A stretch of DNA of 41,898 bases from NCBI GenBank assembly GCA_945889445.1, contig CAMDBX010000029.1:1-41898 (forward strand), written 5' to 3'. The position numbers and the translations under genes are program-made. Source of the stretch: Rhizobium sp. Q54 (GTDB lineage: Bacteria; Pseudomonadota; Alphaproteobacteria; Rhizobiales; Aestuariivirgaceae). The notes under the pieces were generated by a model. It searched no databases, was not told the DNA's origin, and saw nothing but the letters and a program-made list of their open reading frames with translations. Below are positions 7,120 through 15,369 of this stretch, piece after piece. Numbering within the stretch: position 1 is the first letter of the stretch; each line of letters opens with the position of its first letter.

Positions 7120-8379
7120 CTACTCGGCTGGAACCGACTTGAAGCGCGGCAACCTGGAGTCGATCTCCCGCAGTCTGTCTTCTTCCGCGACCATGTAGTT
7201 GCGCGTCAGAGGCAGGGCATTCTGGTTCTTCACGAACTGGATCTGGAAATTGTTCATGCCGACGTAGCGGAAGGCGCACTCTGATACGGCGAGATAGAAC
7301 TCCCACATGCGGCAGAAGCGCTCGTCATAGAGTTCCTTGGCGCGCTCGCGGTGGTCGGCGAAGCGCAGGTACCATTCGCGCAGCGTCCTGGCGTAGTGCA
7401 GTCGCAGGATCTCGATGTCGGTGACATAGAGCCCTGACTTCTCGATATAGGGAAGCACTTCCGAGAGGGCCGGGATGTAGCCACCCGGGAAGATGTATTT
7501 CTTGATCCAGGCGGACGTTGCGTCAGGGCCTGCCGAGCGGTTGATCGAATGCAGCACGGCCACGCCGTCGTCCTTGAGGAGGGAGTTCACCTTGGTGAAG
7601 AACTCCTTGAAGTGGCCCACGCCCACATGCTCGAACATGCCGACCGAGACGATGCGGTCGAACCTGGTGTCGAGATGGCGATAGTCCTTCAGCAGGAACT
7701 GCACGCGGTCGGAGACGCCGCGCTGCTCGGCCCGCTCGTTCGACAGCTTGTACTGTTCCTCCGACAGGGTGACGCCGGTGACTTCGGCGCCGCAGATTTC
7801 CGCGATGTAGAGGCCAAGCCCGCCCCAGCCGGAGCCGATGTCCAGAACCTTCATGCCGGGCTTGATGTCGAGTTTTGCTGCCAGATGGCGCTTCTTGGCC
7901 AGCTGCGCATCTTCCAGCGAGCCGTCGTCGGTTTCGAAATAGGCGCAGGAATACTGCCGGTCGCGGTCGAGGAAGAGATCGTAGAGCGCGCCCGAAAGGT
8001 CATAGTGGTGCGCGACGTTGTTCTTGGCCTTGCCCACGGGGTTGTACTGGTCCACGCGCTTCAGCGCGATGCGCACGGCGTTGGCCGCCTTGGCGATCTT
8101 CGGCATCTTGTGGGCTTGCGCATTGTCGGCGAGAAGTGCGAGCGCATCATAGATGGTGGTGCCGCCGGACACGTCCAGCGAGCCCTCCATGTAGCACTCA
8201 CCGAGATAGAGATCGGCATCGGCGGCGATCTTGGTCGCGGCGAGCGGTGTCTTGATGGTGATGTTCACCGGCGTTCCGCTGCCGTCGCCATAGTCCCGCA
8301 CCTTTCCGTCCGGCCCGGTCACGCGCAGCGTGCCCTTTTCCATGACCGTTTTCAGTGCCCGATCCAGAAGTGCGTACAT
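7120..8379 (-). CDS. cfa: Cyclopropane-fatty-acyl-phospholipid synthase
   Basis: The enzyme transfers a methylene group from S-adenosylmethionine to the double bond of unsaturated phospholipid acyl chains at the inner membrane, usually on entry to stationary phase or under acid stress. A family-typical N-terminal lipid-binding domain (to about residue 130) precedes 'YDLSGALYDLFLDRDRQYSCAYF', where the conserved YSCxYF cysteine is present. The SAM site is 'VLDIGSGWGGLGLYIA', followed by 'GVTLSEEQ' and 'DRIVSVGMFEHVG'. Length 419 is usual. A clear AAGGAG lies before the ATG. It sits between rplI (separated by a terminator) and dnaB, an arrangement I recall from other Rhizobiales. Confidence 0.93.
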   Translation of the reverse strand: MYALLDRALKTVMEKGTLRVTGPDGKVRDYGDGSGTPVNITIKTPLAATKIAADADLYLGECYMEGSLDVSGGTTIYDALALLADNAQAHKMPKIAKAANAVRIALKRVDQYNPVGKAKNNVAHHYDLSGALYDLFLDRDRQYSCAYFETDDGSLEDAQLAKKRHLAAKLDIKPGMKVLDIGSGWGGLGLYIAEICGAEVTGVTLSEEQYKLSNERAEQRGVSDRVQFLLKDYRHLDTRFDRIVSVGMFEHVGVGHFKEFFTKVNSLLKDDGVAVLHSINRSAGPDATSAWIKKYIFPGGYIPALSEVLPYIEKSGLYVTDIEILRLHYARTLREWYLRFADHRERAKELYDERFCRMWEFYLAVSECAFRYVGMNNFQIQFVKNQNALPLTRNYMVAEEDRLREIDSRLPRFKSVPAE

Positions 8380-8554
8380 GAGTCCTGGCTCCTTACCCCT
8401 TCGCCGCGGTAACGGCGTGCGGCACTTCCCCCTGGTGCCGGCGACATTAACAAAAGTTTAATATTGGGATCGGGCACTGCGCAAGAGGTTGAATGCACAA
8501 GGGTTAATGGCCTTTTTTGCACGCCGTGCGGGAGCCCGTTGCAATCTCGGAATG

Positions 8555-8582
8555 AAAAAAGGGCCGCCCCGAGGGGCGGCCC
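8555..8582 (-). terminator. Intrinsic terminator of the rpsF-rpsR-rplI operon
   Basis: A perfect 10-bp GC-rich stem (GGGCCGCCCC with GGGGCGGCCC, two-base centre) is followed on the minus strand by six Ts. It lies about 25 bases beyond the rplI stop and ends the ribosomal operon before cfa. Confidence 0.9.
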
Positions 8583-8606
8583 TGTTCGATGTCGGTGGAA
8601 GATCGC

Positions 8607-9182
8607 TTACGCGTTGTCTTCCGCGGCGGCTTCGGCCTGGGCTTCCTCGAAGAGGGCCTCGGCGGCAGCGCGGATTTCGGCGCGGTCGGAGGTCGGTCCC
8701 TTGAGGTCTTCGCCGCGGGCCTGTGCGGCGGCTTCCTCGGGCGAGCGGGCAACGTTCACCGTCACCTTGACCTCGACTTCCGGATGCGGAGACACGATCA
8801 CCTCGTGCAGACCGATGGTCTTGATCGGCGCGGTCAGCTGGATGTGGCCACGGTCGACGGTGACGCCCATGGCAGCAGCGGCATCCGCGATATCACGCGG
8901 GCTGACGGAACCGTAAAGCTGGCCCGATTCGCCGGCCTGGCGGATGAGCGTGAAGCTCTTGCCGTCCAGCGACTTGGCTTCCTCGCCGGCGGCCGCACGG
9001 CGTTCGGCGTTGCGGGCCTCGAGGGCCGCGCGGTCGCGCTCGAACTTGGCCTTGTTGGCTTCGGTGGCGCGCAGCGCCTTGCCTTCGCGGAGAAGGAAGT
9101 TACGGGCATAGCCGTCCTTGACCTTCACCACTTCGCCCATGTGGCCAAGCTTGGCAACGCGCTCGAGAAGAATGACGTCCAT
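8607..9182 (-). CDS. rplI: 50S ribosomal protein L9
   Basis: The N-terminal domain carries the L9 signature '[20 protein letters not shown]' that binds 23S rRNA, followed by the long connecting helix (about residues 41-75) and the C-terminal domain with '[13 protein letters not shown]' and '[10 protein letters not shown]'. At 191 residues it is longer than E. coli L9 (149) because of an acidic, alanine-rich tail, as is usual in alphaproteobacteria. An AAGGAG site precedes the ATG. It is the last gene of rpsF-rpsR-rplI and is followed by a strong terminator. The DUF2232 membrane-protein gene that I recall between rpsR and rplI in some relatives is absent: only 12 bases separate them. Confidence 0.97.
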   Translation of the reverse strand: MDVILLERVAKLGHMGEVVKVKDGYARNFLLREGKALRATEANKAKFERDRAALEARNAERRAAAGEEAKSLDGKSFTLIRQAGESGQLYGSVSPRDIADAAAAMGVTVDRGHIQLTAPIKTIGLHEVIVSPHPEVEVKVTVNVARSPEEAAAQARGEDLKGPTSDRAEIRAAAEALFEEAQAEAAAEDNA

Positions 9183-9194
9183 CTGGGCTACTCC

Positions 9195-9434
9195 TTACTT
9201 CAGCACGTAGGGCAGCAGGCCCAGGAAGCGGGAACGCTTGATGGCCTTGGCCAGTTCGCGCTGCTTCTTGGCGCACACCGCGGTGATGCGGCTCGGCACG
9301 ATCTTGCCGCGCTCGGAAACGTAGCGCTGCAGAAGGCGCACGTCCTTGTAGTCGATCTTCGGGGCGTTCTCGCCGGTGAAGGGGCAGCTCTTCTTGCGAC
9401 GGAAGAAGGGGCGGCGGGCTTGCGGAGCGGACAT
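9195..9434 (-). CDS. rpsR: 30S ribosomal protein S18
   Basis: A 79-residue basic protein with the S18 core '[43 protein letters not shown]'. S18 binds the 30S platform as a heterodimer with S6, encoded just upstream. The N-terminal '[10 protein letters not shown]' keeps one zinc-ligand-like cysteine but not a full ribbon. Start and rpsF stop overlap by one base (TAATG), and GAGGAGAG near the end of rpsF serves as ribosome site, so translation is coupled and the two partners are made in equal amounts. Confidence 0.97.
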   Translation of the reverse strand: MSAPQARRPFFRRKKSCPFTGENAPKIDYKDVRLLQRYVSERGKIVPSRITAVCAKKQRELAKAIKRSRFLGLLPYVLK

Positions 9435-9808
9435 TAGTTGCTCTCCTCGGTGGCTTCGACACGGTCATCGCGGCGGTCACGGTCCTCGCGGCGGCGCATC
9501 TGGGCCGACGGACCATCCTCAAGGGCTTCGACCTTGACGGTCATGAAGCGGATCACGTCTTCCGAGATCGACATCTGGCGCTCCATCTCCTGCACGGCGG
9601 CAGAGGGGGCGTCGATGTTGAAGAGCGTGTAATGCGCCTTGCGATTCTTCTTGATGCGATAGGTGAGGGACTTGAGGCCCCAGTATTCGGTCTTGGTCAC
9701 CTTGCCGCCATTCGCGGCCAAAAGGGCCTTGTACTGCTCCGTCAGGGCATCGACCTGAGTGGGCGCAGCGTCCTGACGGGTCAGGAACACGTGCTCATAG
9801 AGAGCCAT
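9434..9808 (-). CDS. rpsF: 30S ribosomal protein S6
   Basis: The ferredoxin-like S6 fold is visible from '[14 protein letters not shown]' through '[28 protein letters not shown]', which contains the S18-contacting strand, to '[13 protein letters not shown]'. The C-terminal tail after about residue 95 is charged and Arg/Asp/Glu-rich, as in other alphaproteobacterial S6 proteins; in E. coli the corresponding tail is glutamylated, which is not implied here. It is the first gene of the operon, preceded by an AAAGG ribosome site and a leader of about 180 bases that is rich in inverted repeats. Confidence 0.96.
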   Translation of the reverse strand: MALYEHVFLTRQDAAPTQVDALTEQYKALLAANGGKVTKTEYWGLKSLTYRIKKNRKAHYTLFNIDAPSAAVQEMERQMSISEDVIRFMTVKVEALEDGPSAQMRRREDRDRRDDRVEATEESN

Positions 9809-10003
9809 ATTGATTTTGCCTTTCGTTACGTTTCAACAGCCTAAGTCATCCGGCGCAGAGCCTCTTTCGAACCCAGAAAGGCTCGAAAGACCGGTCAAAC
9901 GAAAGAGCGGAGACACGGGAAGACGGGGTTTGACCCCTGGCCACTTCATAATGGCCCTTCCGTTCAGCCCCCAGCCGGGTGCCTTACAGCGAGGCGGCTT
10001 ATG
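9809..10003 (-). promoter_or_regulatory. Promoter-proximal leader of rpsF with several hairpins
   Basis: A promoter can be placed with TTGCAT (minus strand, at 10021-10026), 17 bases and CATAAG (9998-10003). The transcript would then carry about 180 untranslated bases with hairpins GGCCA/TGGCC (9939-9956), GGGGT/ACCCC (9925-9937) and an 8-bp inverted repeat TCTTTCGA-N12-TCGAAAGA (9863-9890), close to the start codon. The S6:S18 dimer is known to repress its own operon through mRNA leaders in several phyla; whether this leader is such a site is inference. From 10027 to 10182 I see no gene. Confidence 0.4.
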
Positions 10004-10026
10004 GCGGAAAAGCCCGGGTGATGCAA
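9998..10026 (-). promoter_or_regulatory. Candidate rpsF operon promoter
   Basis: TTGCAT, 17-base spacer, CATAAG on the minus strand. The first hexamer is close to the alphaproteobacterial -35 and the spacing is ideal. Sequence match only. Confidence 0.4.
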
Positions 10027-10182
10027 GGGCTGGGACGCGGATGACGCGAGGCCAGCGTGCCGCCCCCCTTCGCCGTGCAATCTGAGGTGGATTGCCCACC
10101 TTCGCTGGACGCGCCAGCAGATGATTTTAACCCTTGAGCTACATTCCCGCCCGCGTCCGACAACTCGAAATGGGAGGAGTTT

Positions 10183-10784
10183 GTGATTGGCGCACGCGGA
10201 GCTGCGCCGGGGTATGTCATGGGTGCGGAGGGTGCGACCGGTGCCAGTGGCAGTCTTGCCTTCTTGACCTCATCTACCGCCACGGGTTCGGCGGGAACGA
10301 CATACATTGCTGCCGGGACTTCTGTGACGATCCGAACGGTGCGAACGGAGACTTGATGTTGTGGTGCTGATTAGTGGGGCTTTACGCTTCGAGCAACCAC
10401 TCGCAAACATGCACGCTCGCAATGAACGTGGGTGCCGGCGGCAGCGTCTCGCCACCGGCCAGCGGCAATACGTTGATTACGAACGTATCAAGGATAAGCA
10501 GTTCCAACGTTCAGTCGGGAAGCGGGTTTGGCTCGGTGCTGTCTTCCAGTCTGACGGCAAATGCGGACGACACCTTCCAACTCTCCTATAAGTCTAGCTC
10601 TAACTCGAGAACCTGCTCCATCAGTGGCGTGAACTTCGTGATCATGGCTCAGCAACCAGGCTGCAAGGCGCTCTCTTCGTGTGTGTTGCCTGGACATCCG
10701 GCCTCCGCCCCTGCCCGGGCGGACTCGTTTTGTGCCCGGTTGGCAGCTTGTTCAGGGCTGGTTTACCTTGCCCACGGAGCATAG
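10183..10784 (+). pseudogene. Decayed tail-fibre/collagen-like protein gene
   Basis: A GTG preceded by GGGAGGAG opens a 57-residue frame containing short collagen-type Gly-x-y repeats ('GAEGATGASGS') followed by 'LAFLTSSTATGSAGTTYIAAGTSVTI', which ends in TGA at 10354. In another frame, from about 10374, the similarly styled text 'LYASSNHSQTCTLAMNVGAGGSVSPPASGNTLITN' continues to 'DTFQLSYKSSSNSRTCSISGVNFVI' (about 10644); the last 45 codons of that frame resemble nothing. Ser/Thr/Gly-rich beta-strand text after Gly-x-y repeats is typical of phage tail fibres and secreted collagen-like proteins. The frame change plus stops between the halves suggests a remnant, though a sequencing error joining them cannot be excluded. 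Confidence 0.45.
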
Positions 10785-10840
10785 TTTGCGGGTGTCCGTC
10801 GGAATTGAATACATCGCACCAGTTGCATGGGTAAACTCCG

Positions 10841-11233
10841 ATGGTTCAGTCGAATTGTAGCGCGGGTCCGGTCATTCAAACCGTGTGCCTGTGCATGATC
10901 GTCAAGAACGAGGCACCGGTGATCGCGCGGTGTCTGGAAAACGCGCGGCCGCTCATCAGCCATTGGGCGATCGTCGACACGGGCTCGACGGACGGCACGC
11001 AGGACATCATCCGCAAGCAACTGGCCGATCTTCCCGGCAAGCTCTGCGAGCGGCCGTGGAAGGACTTTGCGCACAACCGCTCCGACGCCCTGAAGCCTGC
11101 CCGCCCGCATGGCGCTTATGTGCTGATCATTGACGCCGAAGTAGCGCTGGAACTGCAGCCCGACCTCCTGATGCCTCTGCTGAGTGAGGGCTGCTATAAC
11201 GTCGACTTCCGCGACGGGGCAGGCGACCGCTGA
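10841..11233 (+). pseudogene. Truncated family 2 glycosyltransferase
   Basis: The 130-residue frame begins like a GT-A fold glycosyltransferase: 'TVCLCMIVKNEAPVIARCLENARPLISHWAIVDTGSTDGTQDIIRK' (nucleotide-sugar-binding first half), then 'ERPWKDFAHNRSDAL' and 'YVLIIDAEVALEL'. In full-length relatives the last motif reads IIDADD and is followed by 200 or more residues. Here the second metal-binding Asp is replaced (DAEV) and the protein stops about 35 residues later, so the acceptor half is missing. It is almost certainly inactive. It lies directly beyond another broken gene and before the polyamine transporter. I cannot tell whether it was cut by deletion or by mutation. Confidence 0.6.
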
Positions 11234-11267
11234 CCCTGGCGCGGGACCCCCGCCTCGCCGGGCCAGG

Positions 11268-11296
11268 TTGACAATCTCCCGTCGCTGTCCGAACCT
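11268..11296 (+). promoter_or_regulatory. Candidate promoter of the polyamine transporter operon
   Basis: A perfect TTGACA -35 is followed after 17 bases by GAACCT, a weak -10, about 28 bases before the GTG of the ATPase gene. The -35 is convincing, the -10 is not. Confidence 0.35.
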
Positions 11297-11324
11297 TTAG
11301 GAAATATGCTTTCCCCTGGGTAAC

Positions 11325-12350
11325 GTGAACGAATCCCCATACGTCATCGAATTCCGTACGGTCACCAAGCGCTTCGGCGATGTCGTTGCCGTGGCCGACA
11401 ATGACTTGGCCGTGAAGGCGGGTGAATTCCTCTCCATTCTCGGGCCATCCGGTTGCGGCAAGACCACGTCGCTCCGCATGATGGCGGGTTTTGAGCAGCC
11501 GACGACCGGCGAAGTCTTCATCCGCGGCGAGAATGTCACCGGCGTCCCGGCCTATCGCCGCCCGGTCAACATGGTGTTCCAGCATTACGCGCTGTTCCCG
11601 CACCTCTCGGTGGCCGACAACGTGTCCTACGGTCTGCGCCAGCGCAGCCCCAAGCCTGCCAAGGCCGAGATTGACCGCGCGGTCGACGAGGCACTCGCCA
11701 TGGTCCGCCTTGACGGCTTCGGCAAGCGCCGCAGCTATGAGCTTTCGGGTGGCCAGCAGCAGCGCGTGGCGCTGGCCCGCGCCCTGATCAACCGGCCGGC
11801 CGTGCTGCTGCTCGACGAACCGCTGGCAGCGCTTGACCGCAAGCTCCGCCGCGACATGCAGATCGAGTTGCAGAACCTGCAGCGCGATGTCGGCATCACC
11901 TTCCTGCTCGTCACCCACGACCAGGAGGAGGCGCTCTCCATGTCGGACCGGGTCTGCGTCATGCGTGACGGCCGCATCGTGCAGACGGGTTCCCCCCGTG
12001 AGCTTTATGACCAGCCAGTGAACCGCTACGTCGCCGACTTTGTCGGCAAGACCAATTTCTTCGAAGGACCGTCAAGCACGGAGGTGCTGAGCGTCAGGCC
12101 GGAGCAGATCGAAATCGCGGCCAGCGTCAACGCGCTGCCGGAAGGCCTCTCGGCACGTCTGCCGGTCAAGGTATTGAACCGCATCTTCCTCGGCGAGCAT
12201 ACCGAATATGTGGTGGCGAGCGAGGCGCTTGGCGCGTTCATGGTAATGGCCCCGCGGAAATCGGAGCGCGACGCGGGCGTCTACGACATCGGCGACATGA
12301 TCGCCGCGGGATGGCGCGCCGAGGCAGAGCGTATCCTGCCGAATACGTGA
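11325..12350 (+). CDS. potA: Spermidine/putrescine-type ABC transporter ATP-binding protein
   Basis: The nucleotide-binding domain has Walker A 'LGPSGCGKTT' near residue 43, 'FQHYALFPHLSVADNV' after the Q-loop, signature 'LSGGQQQRVALARAL', Walker B 'VLLLDEPLAALD' and the His-switch 'VTHDQEEAL'. A C-terminal TOBE domain (about residues 245-340) regulates uptake in this family. This form energises import of polyamines or related cations by the PotABCD class. The start is a GTG with a weak ribosome site. A substrate-binding protein and two permeases follow on the same strand, so the transporter is complete. The exact substrate (putrescine, spermidine or an opine/amine) cannot be read from the sequence. 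Confidence 0.88.
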   Translation: MNESPYVIEFRTVTKRFGDVVAVADNDLAVKAGEFLSILGPSGCGKTTSLRMMAGFEQPTTGEVFIRGENVTGVPAYRRPVNMVFQHYALFPHLSVADNVSYGLRQRSPKPAKAEIDRAVDEALAMVRLDGFGKRRSYELSGGQQQRVALARALINRPAVLLLDEPLAALDRKLRRDMQIELQNLQRDVGITFLLVTHDQEEALSMSDRVCVMRDGRIVQTGSPRELYDQPVNRYVADFVGKTNFFEGPSSTEVLSVRPEQIEIAASVNALPEGLSARLPVKVLNRIFLGEHTEYVVASEALGAFMVMAPRKSERDAGVYDIGDMIAAGWRAEAERILPNT

Positions 12351-12382
12351 CGACATAACAAAACACACAGGGAGAAGACACC

Positions 12383-13534
12383 ATGACCAAGCATCCGGAC
12401 CACATCTCGGCCAGCAAATTCCTCGACGAACTCCGCCGCTTCCAGAAGGGCAGCGTCACCCGCCGTCACTTCCTCGGTGTCACGGGCCTCGGCCTTGCCA
12501 CCGCCGTGCTCAGCACCGCCATGCCGGGCCTGCGTCCCCGCAAGGCCTATGCCGGCCTCTCGGGCACGCTGAACGTTACCACCTGGCCCAACTACTTCTC
12601 GCAGGAGAACTACGACAACTTCACCAAGCAGACGGGCGTCAACATCAACGTCAACGTCTTCGGTTCTAACGAGGAAATGCTGGCCAAGCTGCAGGCAGGC
12701 TCCACCGGCTGGGACGTGCTGGTGCCGACCAACTACACGATTTCCACCTACAAGAACCTCGACCTGATCGAGCCCCTCGACCTCAAGCTGTTCCCCAGCT
12801 ACGACCCGGCCGCCCAGGACCCGCGCTTCCTCGGGCCGGGCACCATCGACGGCGTCACTTACGCCGTGCCGAAGGACTGGGGCACCACGGGCTTCATCGT
12901 CAACACCAAGATGACGACCGAGAACCCCACCAGCTGGAAGGAGTTCTTCGCGCTCACCCAGGGCCCGCTCTCCGGCAAGGCCACGGTGCAGGACTATCAG
13001 CTCACCACCATCGGCAGCGCGGCCAAGGCGCTGGGCTACGGCTTCAACACCGTGGACAAGGCTGAACTGGCGGAAGTTGAAAAGCTGCTGGTCGCCACCA
13101 AGCCGCATCTCTTCGCCATCACCTCCGACTACCAGCCGCCGATGCGCAACGGCGACGCGGCCATGGCCATGTGCTGGACCACTGACGCCGCCCAGCTCAA
13201 CCGCGACATGCCGGAGATGAGCTATCGCCTGGGCACGGACGGCGGCGAGATCTGGGTTGACCATTACGCCGTCATCAAGGGTGCGCCCAACCGTGACGCG
13301 GCCTATGCCTTCCTCGACTTCATCCTGACGCCGGACATCAACGCCAAGGAAATCGAGGCCCACGGCACGCCGACCACCGACGCGCGCGTTCTCAAGCTGC
13401 TGCCCGAGAGCATCCTCAAGAACCCGATCCTCTATCCGGCGGCAGACCAGCTGTCGGCACTTGAGTACGGTGCCGCCGAAACCCTCACCAATCCGGACCG
13501 CGCCGAGCTGATGGCGCGCTTCAAGTCGGCGTGA
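12383..13534 (+). CDS. potD: Polyamine-type ABC transporter substrate-binding protein with a Tat signal
   Basis: A 383-residue periplasmic binding protein of the PotD/PotF fold: 'LNVTTWPNYFSQENYDNFTKQTGVNINVNVFGSNEEMLAKL' starts the first lobe and 'WDVLVPTNYTI' follows. The long N-terminus carries a twin-arginine motif 'TRRHFLG' at about residues 26-32, then a hydrophobic stretch and a cleavage-like 'KAYAG', so export folded through Tat is likely. A strong AGGGAGAA lies before the ATG. The gene lies between the ATPase and the permeases. In known polyamine binders acidic and aromatic residues line the cleft; W and D residues occur at several fitting places ('TTWP', 'KDW', 'CWTTD'), but I cannot align them safely. 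Confidence 0.88.
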   Translation: MTKHPDHISASKFLDELRRFQKGSVTRRHFLGVTGLGLATAVLSTAMPGLRPRKAYAGLSGTLNVTTWPNYFSQENYDNFTKQTGVNINVNVFGSNEEMLAKLQAGSTGWDVLVPTNYTISTYKNLDLIEPLDLKLFPSYDPAAQDPRFLGPGTIDGVTYAVPKDWGTTGFIVNTKMTTENPTSWKEFFALTQGPLSGKATVQDYQLTTIGSAAKALGYGFNTVDKAELAEVEKLLVATKPHLFAITSDYQPPMRNGDAAMAMCWTTDAAQLNRDMPEMSYRLGTDGGEIWVDHYAVIKGAPNRDAAYAFLDFILTPDINAKEIEAHGTPTTDARVLKLLPESILKNPILYPAADQLSALEYGAAETLTNPDRAELMARFKSA

Positions 13535-13559
13535 GGCGTTTCTTCCACACACATTCATC

Positions 13560-13627
13560 ATGGCCGGGCTTGTCCCGGCCATCCTTTTCGCCCGCGGACA
13601 AAGGATGCGCGGGTCAAGCCCGCGCAT
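13560..13627. repeat. Rhizobial-type palindromic intergenic element
   Basis: Two perfect 9-bp stem hairpins lie in tandem: ATGGCCGGG/CCCGGCCAT (13560-13582) and ATGCGCGGG/CCCGCGCAT (13605-13627). They are joined by CATCCTTT/AAAGGATG, itself an inverted repeat. Mistranslated, the element begins MAGLVPAI, a well-known artefact in Rhizobiales annotations. It lies between the binding-protein and permease genes of the transporter operon, where such hairpins may stabilise upstream mRNA. Confidence 0.8.
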
Positions 13628-13640
13628 GATGGCCTTGTCC

Positions 13641-14501
13641 ATGACCAAAACCACCCGCCCGAAACTGGTGACGGCCCTGCTGCTCGCACCAGCAGCGCTG
13701 TTCTTCGTGTTCCTGCTGCTGGTGCCGCTCACGGTCGTGCTCATCTTCTCCTTTGGCGAGCGCGCGCCGGCGGGGGGCTATCTTCCGGCTTTCACGCTGC
13801 AGAACTACATGGACCTGCCAGCGCGCGGCAAAGCCTTCTTCAACACGCTGACGCTGGCGCCACTGGGCACGCTGCTCACCGCCATCTTCGCCTTCCCCAT
13901 GGCCTATTTCCTTGCGGTGAAGGTAAGCCCCAGATGGCGCGTGGCGATGCTCATCCTCGTCATGGCCCCGTTCTGGACCAGCCAGTTGCTGCGCTACTAC
14001 GCCTGGATGATCATTCTCGGCAACAAGGGCCTTCCGAGCTGGCTCGCCATTGTTGGCATCACCGATGTCCGCATCATCAACACGCCATGGGCCGTGCTGA
14101 TTGGTGCGGTTTATGGTTTTCTGCCGCTCATGGTGCCGCCGATCTATGTGTCGCTCGAAAAGCTCGACAAACGCCTGCTGGAAGCTTCCGCTGACCTTGG
14201 CGCAACGCCCACCCGAACCTTCTTCCAGGTCACGCTGCCCTTGGCGCTGCCCGGCGTGGCGACGGGTTCGATGCTGGTCTTCATTCTGCTGATGGGCGAC
14301 TACATCCTGCCGCAGTTCCTTGGTGGCGGTAAGGTGTTCTTCATTGGCAATGCGCTGGTCGACCTCTTCCTGCAGTCCAGGAACTGGCCCTTCGGCGCGG
14401 CGGTCTCGGTTGCGCTGGTCGCCATCATGTTCGTCACCATCTATTTCTACATGCGCTTCGTGCTGTCGAAGACCGACACGCGCCGCGCGGCGCTGGTATG
14501 A
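13641..14501 (+). CDS. potB: Polyamine-type ABC transporter permease, PotB-like
   Basis: An inner-membrane permease with about six hydrophobic segments and the binding-protein-dependent permease loop 'LLEASADLGATPTRTFFQVTLPLALPGV' (EAA motif), which contacts the ATPase. 'FWTSQLLRYYAWMIILGNKG' is the conserved PotB/PotC-type segment after helix 3. The frame runs up to an ATG at 13560, but its first 22 codons are a palindromic repeat element, so the ATG at 13641 (MTKTTRP) is the likely start, giving 286 residues, normal for the family. The next permease starts nine bases after this stop. Confidence 0.88.
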   Translation: MTKTTRPKLVTALLLAPAALFFVFLLLVPLTVVLIFSFGERAPAGGYLPAFTLQNYMDLPARGKAFFNTLTLAPLGTLLTAIFAFPMAYFLAVKVSPRWRVAMLILVMAPFWTSQLLRYYAWMIILGNKGLPSWLAIVGITDVRIINTPWAVLIGAVYGFLPLMVPPIYVSLEKLDKRLLEASADLGATPTRTFFQVTLPLALPGVATGSMLVFILLMGDYILPQFLGGGKVFFIGNALVDLFLQSRNWPFGAAVSVALVAIMFVTIYFYMRFVLSKTDTRRAALV

Positions 14502-14510
14502 GGTGACCTG

Positions 14511-15317
14511 ATGCTCCGCGCCTACGCCATCTGCATCTACATCTTCCTCTACCTGCCGATCTCGTTGATCGTGTTCTTCTCCTTCAACGCCGGCAAATAT
14601 GCCATGTCGTGGGAAGGGTTCTCCATCTACTGGTACGGCAAGGCCTTCTCCAATCCGCTGATCATGGAGGCGCTGCGCACCTCGGTCATCATCGCGCTCT
14701 CAACGGCCGTGCTCTCTGCCATCATCGGCACGCTCACCGCACTGGGCCTCGAGCGCCTCAAGGGCTGGCTGCGCGTCACCTTCGATGCGCTGATCTATGT
14801 CGCCATCATGGTGCCCGGCATTGTGATCGGCATTTCGACGCTCATTGCCTTCGTTTCGGTCTTCGACCTTGTCAATCCGTCGCTCGCAGGCTTTGGCATC
14901 AAGCTGCAGATGGGCACCTGGGCGGTGATCGCCGCGCATGTGCTGTTCAACATCGCGGTCGTCGCACTCCTTGTCAGGGCCCGGCTGCAGGGCATGGATC
15001 GCAGCCTGGTAGATGCCTCCGAGGATCTCTATGCCACGCCGCTCGGCACCTTCCGCCAGGTGGTTCTGCCGCTGCTGGCCCCCTCCATCCTCGCCGGCTT
15101 CCTGCTGGCTTTCACCTTTTCCTTCGAGGACTTCATCATCGCCTACTTCGTGTCGGGGCCTGACACGACATTGCCGATCTACATCTTCTCCTCCATCCGC
15201 CGCGGTGTCACGCCGGAGATCAACGCCGTGGGCTCGGTGGTGCTTCTCAGTTCCTTCGTGCTGCTCATCATCGCGCAGGCGGTGCTGCGGCGGGGTGAGC
15301 GCACGTCGCGGGCATAG
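14511..15317 (+). CDS. potC: Polyamine-type ABC transporter permease, PotC-like
   Basis: The second permease of the transporter, 268 residues with about six hydrophobic helices. The EAA-type coupling loop is 'LVDASEDLYATPLGTFRQVVLPLLAPSI', and PotC hallmarks 'SFEDFIIAYFVSGP' and 'TLPIYIFSSIRRGVTPEINA' are present. A GAGGTGA ribosome site straddles the preceding gene's stop, so translation is coupled. It is followed by a hairpin terminator shared with the convergent phytase-like gene. Confidence 0.9.
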   Translation: MLRAYAICIYIFLYLPISLIVFFSFNAGKYAMSWEGFSIYWYGKAFSNPLIMEALRTSVIIALSTAVLSAIIGTLTALGLERLKGWLRVTFDALIYVAIMVPGIVIGISTLIAFVSVFDLVNPSLAGFGIKLQMGTWAVIAAHVLFNIAVVALLVRARLQGMDRSLVDASEDLYATPLGTFRQVVLPLLAPSILAGFLLAFTFSFEDFIIAYFVSGPDTTLPIYIFSSIRRGVTPEINAVGSVVLLSSFVLLIIAQAVLRRGERTSRA

Positions 15318-15321
15318 AAAA

Positions 15322-15354
15322 GGGCCCCGGTCAGCGACCGGAGCCCCACGTTTT
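15322..15354. terminator. Bidirectional intrinsic terminator between potC and the phytase-like gene
   Basis: A GGGC-C-CCGGT / ACCGG-A-GCCC stem with a five-base loop has TTTT on the plus-strand side and TTTTC on the minus-strand side, so it can stop transcription from both converging genes. Confidence 0.8.
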
Positions 15355-15369
15355 GTCGAGGATGACGGC

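Noticed and set aside
10705-10722. CCGCCC/GGGCGG hairpin in the decayed region
   Set aside because: Short stem with only a distant TTTT; not convincing as a terminator.
12281-13744. 487-codon minus-strand frame
   Set aside because: Antisense to the binding-protein gene and runs through the palindromic repeat; no family signature.
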